Shown here one piece after another: positions 1 to 4,617 of a stretch of 6,335 bases of DNA (its first letter is position 1; every line of letters begins with the position of its first letter). Below the pieces are notes generated by a model, which did no database searches, was not told the DNA's origin, and saw nothing but the letters and a program-made list of their open reading frames with translations. Where the stretch lies: assembly GCA_023245435.1 (NCBI GenBank), contig JAHFKH010000041.1, forward strand, positions 1 to 6,335. Reading direction: 5' to 3'. The position numbers and the translations under genes are program-made. The stretch is from Candidatus Shapirobacteria bacterium (GTDB lineage: Bacteria > Patescibacteriota > Microgenomatia > UBA12405).

Positions 1-480
1 TATTTATTACACTTAATTTTTCTGACTTTAATTTTGGCTTATTCAATTATTCATTACAAATTTTATTTTTATGCCACCGCTTCCTATTATAAAAATTTTA
101 TACAATATTCTTTAAAACAAAAGGATACTGAATCTTATCGCCAATATTTTGGTAATAACGTCAATAATTTTTACAAAATTAGTTCCTACATTGATTCCCA
201 CAGCAGTCCAACCGACAAAATTTTTCTCTGGTCTGATGACCCTTATATTTATTCACTTTCAAAACGCCTACCTTCCACCAAATATATTACTGCCTATCAT
301 ATAGTCGACTTTAATGGCTATGATCAAACCATTAATCAGTTAAAAATAAATTTACCCCAGATTATTGTTTATAATTTATCTATGAATCGACCTTTCCCCG
401 ACCTCGACCAATTTATAAGTAATTATTATTTATTGGATAATCAAATCGGACCATATTATTTGTTTGTTCGTTTTAAATGA
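1..480 (+). CDS. C-terminal part of a GT39/PMT-like membrane glycosyltransferase (5' truncated)
   Basis: The frame is open from base 1 to the TGA at 478-480, so this is the last 159 residues of a longer protein whose start lies outside the window. It opens with a hydrophobic stretch (about residues 1-17, rich in Leu/Ile) that looks like the last transmembrane helix. A soluble tail of about 130 residues follows, with the pattern DKIFLWSDDPYIYSLSKRLP and later LPQIIVYN. This matches my memory of the extracytoplasmic tail of GT39 (dolichyl-phosphate-mannose mannosyltransferase-like) proteins in CPR genomes, which transfer a sugar from a polyprenyl phosphate donor outside the membrane. The catalytic N-terminal part is not visible, so the family call rests on the tail and on the glycan genes behind it. 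The TTG at 34 is an internal Leu codon, not a start. The stop overlaps the next start as ATGA. Confidence 0.6.
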   Translation, partial: YLLHLIFLTLILAYSIIHYKFYFYATASYYKNFIQYSLKQKDTESYRQYFGNNVNNFYKISSYIDSHSSPTDKIFLWSDDPYIYSLSKRLPSTKYITAYHIVDFNGYDQTINQLKINLPQIIVYNLSMNRPFPDLDQFISNYYLLDNQIGPYYLFVRFK

Positions 481-854
481 ACATTAATAGTATTTCCATA
501 TTTTTATCATCATTAGGGAAATTTTGGCAAAATCGAACTTATTCACTTTTTTTTCGCTGGAATATTTTTTTAATCGCCGCTCAATTTTTTTATCTATTTT
601 GGTCATATCCTAACTTACCAAATCAAATTCCTCTTTATTTTTCACAACCGTGGGGAGAATCATGGTTAGCCTCTTTGCCCATGATTTTTTTATTACCTTC
701 TTTTTCTTTAATTATAGTTTTGGTAAACAGTTCAATCGCCCTATTAATTCATCATCAAAAACCACTTTTAGCCAAAATATTATTAGCTTTTTCCTTACTT
801 TTTTCTATTCTTTCATCAGTTTCTCTTTTTCAAATTATTAATCTAGTAATATAA
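477..854 (+). CDS. Small polytopic membrane protein of unknown function
   Basis: A 125-residue, strongly hydrophobic protein with about three predicted membrane helices (roughly residues 28-43, 65-92 and 97-122). The loop after helix 1 reads LPNQIPLYFSQPWG, which resembles the LPxxIPxH loop of DUF1648-type membrane proteins, but I cannot confirm membership. Its ATG lies inside the ATGA that ends the upstream glycosyltransferase gene, and its TAA overlaps the ATG of the WecA-like gene. No Shine-Dalgarno is visible, so translation probably depends on coupling to the upstream gene. Position between two glycan-synthesis genes suggests an accessory role in the lipid-linked sugar pathway; this is inferred from context only. 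The overlapping ORF at 650-841 is a frame shadow. Confidence 0.72.
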   Translation: MNINSISIFLSSLGKFWQNRTYSLFFRWNIFLIAAQFFYLFWSYPNLPNQIPLYFSQPWGESWLASLPMIFLLPSFSLIIVLVNSSIALLIHHQKPLLAKILLAFSLLFSILSSVSLFQIINLVI

Positions 855-1900
855 TGTTTGCCGCTTTTATTATTTCTTTTATTACCGTTGTCGTTAGTCT
901 TCCCTTAATTATTAAATTGTTTTACCACTTTAATTGGATTGAAAATCCCCTCGAAAAACAAAAAAAGAGTGGCAATGCCACAGCCACTTCTCCCGTTCCC
1001 CGAGGTGCGGGTATCTCTATTTTTTTTGGGATTTTTATTTCTTGTTTTATTTTTTTACCCGTTGATAAACATTTATTGGGCATATTTTTTGCAGCTTTAT
1101 TTACTTTGTTAATTGGAGTTTGGGATGATATTGCCGACATTAGTCCCATATTAAGGCTATTTACCAATATTACTTCAGCTTTAATTGTTGTTGCTTCTGG
1201 TATTGGAATCGCTTATATTTCCAACCCGTTTGGTGGTGTTATCGATCTTTCTTTTTTACAATATTCTTTTAATTTATTTGGCTCACCTCATTCAATATGG
1301 ATTATTTCCGATTTATTGGCAATTATATGGATTACGTGGTGTTTAAATATAGTTGGCTGGTCTTCGGGCGTTGATGGTCAATTGCCAGGGTTTGTCTCCA
1401 TTTCTGCTTTTTTTATTTCACTTTTGGCCTTAAAATTTTCTGCCGATATTACTCAATGGCCAGTTGTTATTTTGGGTATGGCCGTTTCCGGTGCCTATCT
1501 TGGATTTTTACCCTACAATTTTTATCCTCAAAAAATTATGCCCGGTTATAGTGGCAAATCTTTAGCCGGATTTTTTCTTGCTGTTCTTTCTATTTTATCT
1601 GGAGCCAAATTAGCTACCCTGTTTTTTTTAATTGGTATCCCCATGTTAGATGCTATTGTCGTAATTATTGGCCGTATATCAAATAAAAAATCTCCTTTTT
1701 CGCCCAGTGCCACTCATCTTCACCATTTATTATTAGCTCGAGGTTGGGGACGTCGTCGTATTGCCATTTTTTATTGGTTATTAACTTTAATTATGGGGAT
1801 AGTGTCTTTATATTTAAATAGTCAACAAAAATTTTATTTTTTTCTTGGTTTGGCTTTTGTTTTCTTTGCTATTACTTTAAAATATTTTAAAAGAATTTAA
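854..1900 (+). CDS. WecA/MraY-family polyprenyl-phosphate sugar-1-phosphate transferase (variant)
   Basis: A 348-residue polytopic membrane enzyme of glycosyltransferase family 4, which moves a sugar-1-phosphate from a UDP-sugar to a polyprenyl phosphate at the cytoplasmic face and so starts a surface glycan. Visible family marks in order: PRGAGI near residue 49, the Mg-binding pair D91-D92 in GVWDDIADISP, GVDG with D174, the cytoplasmic loop FLPYNFYPQK (218-227), and HLHH (288-291) followed by LLLARGWGRRR. Length is normal for the family. The usual (F)MGDxG motif reads MPGYSG, so Tyr232 replaces the Asp that is conserved in MraY and WecA. I recall similar MPGYGG sequences in other CPR proteins, so this is probably a subfamily trait and not decay. 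The start is set by the TAATG overlap with the preceding gene. The sugar substrate cannot be predicted. Confidence 0.87.
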   Translation: MFAAFIISFITVVVSLPLIIKLFYHFNWIENPLEKQKKSGNATATSPVPRGAGISIFFGIFISCFIFLPVDKHLLGIFFAALFTLLIGVWDDIADISPILRLFTNITSALIVVASGIGIAYISNPFGGVIDLSFLQYSFNLFGSPHSIWIISDLLAIIWITWCLNIVGWSSGVDGQLPGFVSISAFFISLLALKFSADITQWPVVILGMAVSGAYLGFLPYNFYPQKIMPGYSGKSLAGFFLAVLSILSGAKLATLFFLIGIPMLDAIVVIIGRISNKKSPFSPSATHLHHLLLARGWGRRRIAIFYWLLTLIMGIVSLYLNSQQKFYFFLGLAFVFFAITLKYFKRI

Positions 1901-2703
1901 AGTTTCTCCACGTACTTGCTCGATACCCATCCTTGTTTTTCTCGCACAATTATATGAGTCCAATCGCCACTCGTTCCCACCGAATCATAAGTTTCCCCTG
2001 GATTTACTTTATCAATTTCCAATCCAGCACTCGAGGGCATATCGCGCACTCGCAACCAACCAGTATCTGTTTTTAAAATTTTAATTGTATTACCCGATTC
2101 AACTGGTGCTTGATTTGGTGTGGGTGTTGCCACCATTATTTTTTCTTCTTTGGCCATTATTGCTTCTAACACTATTTGATGTTTTTCTACCGGACGTACC
2201 CCCAAATTTAAACTGACATATCCTGGTAAAGTAATTTTTATTTCTCGATCACCTTCACCTAAATCAGCAATATATAAAGGAGTTATTCCTCGATTTTCAC
2301 CACCAATCATCACCGTAGCCTTACTCGGCGAACTTGACACAATAATTCCTCGTCCATCTTCTGCCGATTTTTCCATAGATAATATATATCCACCTGAATA
2401 ATTATCATTTTTTCCAAAAGTCCAATTAATTACAGTACTAATATTTTTTTTAAGTTCCAGCTGTTTACTCCAAAAACCAATTCCTTCTTGACCGATTTTG
2501 ACATTTATTATCCCTGCTTTTAATGACCGGTTAGTATAAGGACTCATTCCTGCATCTTTACCATCAATTTTAATTTTGGTCGGTGGTTGGGTGTTTATTT
2601 CAATTCCCGCAATGTCGGCAGAACCACATCCACTCAAAAGCAAAGAAGCGCTTATAATAATAAGTGCTGTGAAAAAAATATTAATTTTATTTGTGTTAGG
2701 CAT
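1897..2703 (-). CDS. PEGA and SH3-domain lipoprotein
   Basis: A 268-residue predicted lipoprotein. The N-terminus has a charged start, a hydrophobic core and a lipobox LLSGC with Cys26 as the lipidation site. Residues 34-70 form one PEGA-like unit (INTQPPTKIKIDG, then a TP-like turn and a strand). Residues 119-181 form a clearer PEGA unit (VSSSPSKATVMIGG, GITPLYI, then a GxxEIKITLPGY strand). A short ATPTPNQAP linker leads to a bacterial SH3 domain at 206-268 (GWLRVRDMPSS, GDWTHI, GWVSSKYV). PEGA domains are usually surface structural modules and bacterial SH3 domains usually bind peptidoglycan, so a wall-contacting lipoprotein is likely. The frame stays open upstream to 2814, but the ATG at 2703 is preferred: it gives a proper signal peptide and has AAGGA five bases before it. 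Its stop overlaps the WecA-like stop. Confidence 0.85.
   Translation of the reverse strand: MPNTNKINIFFTALIIISASLLLSGCGSADIAGIEINTQPPTKIKIDGKDAGMSPYTNRSLKAGIINVKIGQEGIGFWSKQLELKKNISTVINWTFGKNDNYSGGYILSMEKSAEDGRGIIVSSSPSKATVMIGGENRGITPLYIADLGEGDREIKITLPGYVSLNLGVRPVEKHQIVLEAIMAKEEKIMVATPTPNQAPVESGNTIKILKTDTGWLRVRDMPSSAGLEIDKVNPGETYDSVGTSGDWTHIIVREKQGWVSSKYVEKL
2647..2668. repeat. Short inverted repeat abutting the CapA-like gene start
   Basis: Arms AGCGCTTAT (2647-2655) and ATAAGTGCT (2660-2668) are complementary at 8 of 9 positions, with a G-U possible at the ninth on the plus strand, around a 4-base AATA centre. It ends one base before the proposed GTG start at 2669 and contains TATAAT. It also encodes part of the signal peptide of the opposite-strand lipoprotein, so it may be a coincidence of coding constraints. 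Confidence 0.35.
2653..2658 (+). promoter_or_regulatory. Candidate -10 box for the CapA-like gene
   Basis: A perfect TATAAT ends 10 bases before the proposed GTG start at 2669, which would place transcription start at about 2664-2666 and give a nearly leaderless message. No TTGACA-like -35 is seen at 16-18 bp spacing (the bases there are CCACTC-like), and the box lies inside the lipoprotein coding region. In AT-rich DNA this hexamer is common, so the support is modest. Confidence 0.3.
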
Positions 2704-3589
2704 CTTTGTCCTTATATTATATTTTATTTCTGTCCCAAAACGGACACCTGAATTAATTACGGTTATAGCCCCCACTTTGACTCCAACCCCAACTTTAACT
2801 CCGACTGTTTCCATTGGGCTGATGGGTGATTTGGGTCTTGGCCGTCACATTACTTCCACTGCCCGAGCCAAAAAAGATTTTAATTGGAGTTTTTTGGGTA
2901 TTTCACCCTGGCTTTTGCCACACAATTTTAATTTAGCCAATCTCGAAAGTCCTATTATTGTTGATTGCCCCGAGGGTAAAACTGGTACCTTTACTTTTTG
3001 TGGAGATGATCGCTTTGTACCGCAATTGTCAAAATATAATTTTGTTTTAAATTTAAATAACAATCATATTCTGAACTACGGTCAAAATGGTTTAATTCAA
3101 ACCCAAAATTTACTCAGTAATATTCCCCATTTTTATAACGACTTTTATACTAAAACAATCAATGGAATTAGTTTTGGATTTTTAGGTTTTGATTTTATTA
3201 CCTATCCCAATTTAGATAAAGATGAAATATTGGCCAAAATTAAAAAATATAATCAAGAAGTCGATTATTTAATTGTTTCTGTCCATTGGGGTAATGAATA
3301 TTTGCCCAAAGCCGAAACTTGGCGTATAAATTTAGCCCATCTTATGGTTGATGCTGGTGCCGATATTATTCATGGACATCATCCTCACGTCTGGCAAGGT
3401 TATGAAATTTACAAGGATAAACCAATTTTTTATTCCTTTGGTAATTTTATTTTTGACCAAAGTTGGTCTTACGAAACTTCACATTCCCAAATTGCCACCC
3501 TCACCTTATCAAAAAATAAAATTGAAAATATAAAATTACAACCTATCGAAATAAAATCAAATTCCCAACCCTGGCTTACAAACAACTAG
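2669..3589 (+). CDS. Membrane-anchored CapA-like (PGA_cap) metallophosphatase-fold protein
   Basis: A 306-residue protein of the CapA/PGA_cap family, named after the poly-gamma-glutamate capsule protein CapA and related to calcineurin-like phosphatases. Residues 4-22 form an N-terminal membrane anchor, 35-46 a Thr/Pro linker, and the catalytic-fold domain follows from 47. Family motifs are intact: GDLGLGR (D54), NLESP (N91, E93), NNNH (H133), VHWGNEY (H206), and GHHPHVWQG (H237, H238, H240) followed by YSFGNFIFDQ. It would act outside the membrane. The biochemical role of most CapA homologues is unproven, and no capB/capC partners are present, so I do not claim polyglutamate synthesis. The start is uncertain. 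GTG at 2669 gives a typical MKKILILF anchor; ATG 2612 and TTG 2576 would only add a polar leader, and none has a clear Shine-Dalgarno. Its 5' end overlaps the divergent lipoprotein gene. Confidence 0.85.
   Translation: MKKILILFVLGIFVLILYFISVPKRTPELITVIAPTLTPTPTLTPTVSIGLMGDLGLGRHITSTARAKKDFNWSFLGISPWLLPHNFNLANLESPIIVDCPEGKTGTFTFCGDDRFVPQLSKYNFVLNLNNNHILNYGQNGLIQTQNLLSNIPHFYNDFYTKTINGISFGFLGFDFITYPNLDKDEILAKIKKYNQEVDYLIVSVHWGNEYLPKAETWRINLAHLMVDAGADIIHGHHPHVWQGYEIYKDKPIFYSFGNFIFDQSWSYETSHSQIATLTLSKNKIENIKLQPIEIKSNSQPWLTNN
2709..2721 (-). promoter_or_regulatory. Shine-Dalgarno and possible -10 box of the PEGA-SH3 lipoprotein gene
   Basis: Read on the minus strand, AAGGA (2713-2709) sits five bases before the ATG at 2703, a good ribosome binding site and the clearest one in the window. 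TATAAT (2721-2716) lies just upstream. I see no good -35 at the right distance, and if this -10 were used the transcript would begin within or just before the Shine-Dalgarno, so the two signals partly conflict. The ribosome site is more convincing than the promoter. Confidence 0.45.
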
Positions 3590-3782
3590 GTTGATATTGT
3601 TTACTGTCGTTTAGTTGAACAATTCCAGCCCAGGTAAAAAATTGTTGAGGAAATGGACGAATTCTGGCTGTTTTACACCCTTCAATACTTTTTACTGACG
3701 TATTGGCATCAATAATCAAAAAAGCCAACAAACTAATTATTATTACGGCAATTACAGACCACCATTTTATATCAACTTCCAT
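3576..3782 (-). CDS. Small single-helix membrane protein, function unknown
   Basis: A 68-residue protein with one predicted membrane helix (about residues 8-24) after a short MEVDIKWW start, then a soluble tail with two cysteines (C36, C67) and the segment FTWAGIVQLNDSKQ. I do not recognise a family. It is kept as a real gene because its ATG lies 8 bases after the stop of the methyltransferase on the same strand, the helix-plus-polar-tail layout is protein-like, and without it there would be a 201-base coding gap in otherwise packed DNA. No clear Shine-Dalgarno precedes it, so coupling to the upstream gene is likely. Its last 14 bases overlap the end of the convergent CapA-like gene. Confidence 0.6.
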   Translation of the reverse strand: MEVDIKWWSVIAVIIISLLAFLIIDANTSVKSIEGCKTARIRPFPQQFFTWAGIVQLNDSKQYQPSCL

Positions 3783-3790
3783 AATCTATT

Positions 3791-4534
3791 TTATCGTTTA
3801 CTGGCCACAGTTGCCATAAATAGGGGAATCTCACCCCGAGCTTTATCTTCCATTTCCGCCTTAATCCCCGTTGATTTTTTAGGTGATACCCATTCTTCTA
3901 TTTTTTCAATTACAAAACCATTGTCAAATAAAATTTCACTATAAAAAGACAAAGGATAATGATAGCTATAACTTAACTCATTATTTTTTTTATCAAACGG
4001 TGAACTTTCAATTGGGATTTCTAATGGACTCATATAATTATCTATAATTCGGTATTGTAAATCATTTTTAACCAACCAATCACCATGTTTGGGAATTCTA
4101 AAAGCAGGATGATTAAGAATAATTACCAATTTTCCTTTTAAATTTAAAATTTGAGCACAATTTCGAATCACTGCAAAAGGTTTTTTCATGTTTTGCAGTG
4201 CCAATATTATGGCAATTTTATCGGCTCGTTGGTTTAAAATTGTATGGGTTGCGTCAATGGTTGTATAGCGGTGTTTTAAATTTTTGTCCAAAGATATAGC
4301 TGTTTTTATCATGTCACTGCTTATGTCAAAACCAGCATATTCAATATTTTCCGGTATCGCTCGAGCTAGTACTCCCTGCCCGCATCCCAAATCAATTAAT
4401 TTTTCCCCAGATTTTAAATTTAATAATCTCAAAGTATTTGGCAATATCACCTCTTGATGGTAAAAATGACCCTCAACTCCTACGATTTTTTTATACCATG
4501 GCGCCACTTTCTGCCACGATGTATTTTTTTGCAT
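3791..4534 (-). CDS. Class I SAM-dependent methyltransferase
   Basis: A 247-residue cytoplasmic protein with a Rossmann-type methyltransferase core. Motif I is LIDLGCGQG (46-54), the acidic residue that normally binds the SAM ribose is D70 in GFDIS, and IDATH (93-97) fits the adenine-contact region. The C-terminal half has distinctive signatures: NHPAFRIPK (141-149), QYRIIDNYMSPLEIPI (160-175) and EEWVSPKKSTG (213-223). From memory these recur in a methyltransferase family common in CPR genomes, with WYKKIVGVEGHFYHQ near the N-terminus. The target (small molecule, protein or lipid) is not predictable. The ATG at 4534 has no Shine-Dalgarno but follows a TATAAT by five bases, consistent with a leaderless message. 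The small membrane protein gene follows 8 bases downstream and is probably co-transcribed. Confidence 0.87.
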   Translation of the reverse strand: MQKNTSWQKVAPWYKKIVGVEGHFYHQEVILPNTLRLLNLKSGEKLIDLGCGQGVLARAIPENIEYAGFDISSDMIKTAISLDKNLKHRYTTIDATHTILNQRADKIAIILALQNMKKPFAVIRNCAQILNLKGKLVIILNHPAFRIPKHGDWLVKNDLQYRIIDNYMSPLEIPIESSPFDKKNNELSYSYHYPLSFYSEILFDNGFVIEKIEEWVSPKKSTGIKAEMEDKARGEIPLFMATVASKR

Positions 4535-4539
4535 AAAAC

Positions 4540-4545
4540 ATTATA
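4540..4545 (-). promoter_or_regulatory. -10 box of the methyltransferase gene, leaderless layout
   Basis: On the minus strand TATAAT (4545-4540) is followed by GTTTT and then the ATG at 4534, so transcription would begin at or next to the A of the start codon. No Shine-Dalgarno is present. The -35 region is weak (TTCAGT at 18 bp spacing). The site lies in the only real intergenic spacer of the window (4535-4617), which supports it. Confidence 0.5.
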
Positions 4546-4588
4546 TCTTATATTTAATTGGTTACTGAAAATAGCCATATATAAGACA

Positions 4589-4617
4589 TTGCATATACAT
4601 ATTATTGTGATTATAAT
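4589..4617 (+). promoter_or_regulatory. Candidate promoter of the TSP1-sortase gene
   Basis: TTGCAT (4589-4594) and TATAAT (4612-4617) are separated by 17 bp in the divergent spacer. The -10 matches consensus fully and the -35 only in TTG. Transcription would begin near 4624-4627, downstream of the ATG at 4618 but almost exactly at the second in-frame ATG at 4627. This argues for a leaderless start at 4627. Confidence 0.5.

Noticed and set aside
922..1167. Minus-strand ORF inside the WecA-like gene
   Set aside because: The plus-strand frame carries clear family motifs across the same region; the antisense ORF has no start signal or recognisable domain.
854..1900. WecA-like gene as a pseudogene because of Tyr232
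   Set aside because: The frame is full length, the other motifs are intact, and I recall the same substitution in related CPR proteins.
2704..2814. N-terminal extension of the lipoprotein frame (37 extra residues)
   Set aside because: It puts a low-complexity Val/Gly/Lys run, the reverse reading of the CapA Thr/Pro linker, before a good signal peptide; the ATG at 2703 has a Shine-Dalgarno and a lipobox.
3618..3646. Inverted repeat AACAATT / AATTGTT as a terminator for the CapA-like gene
   Set aside because: The stem is only 7 AT-rich base pairs with a 15-base loop, no T-run follows, and it lies inside the small membrane protein gene.
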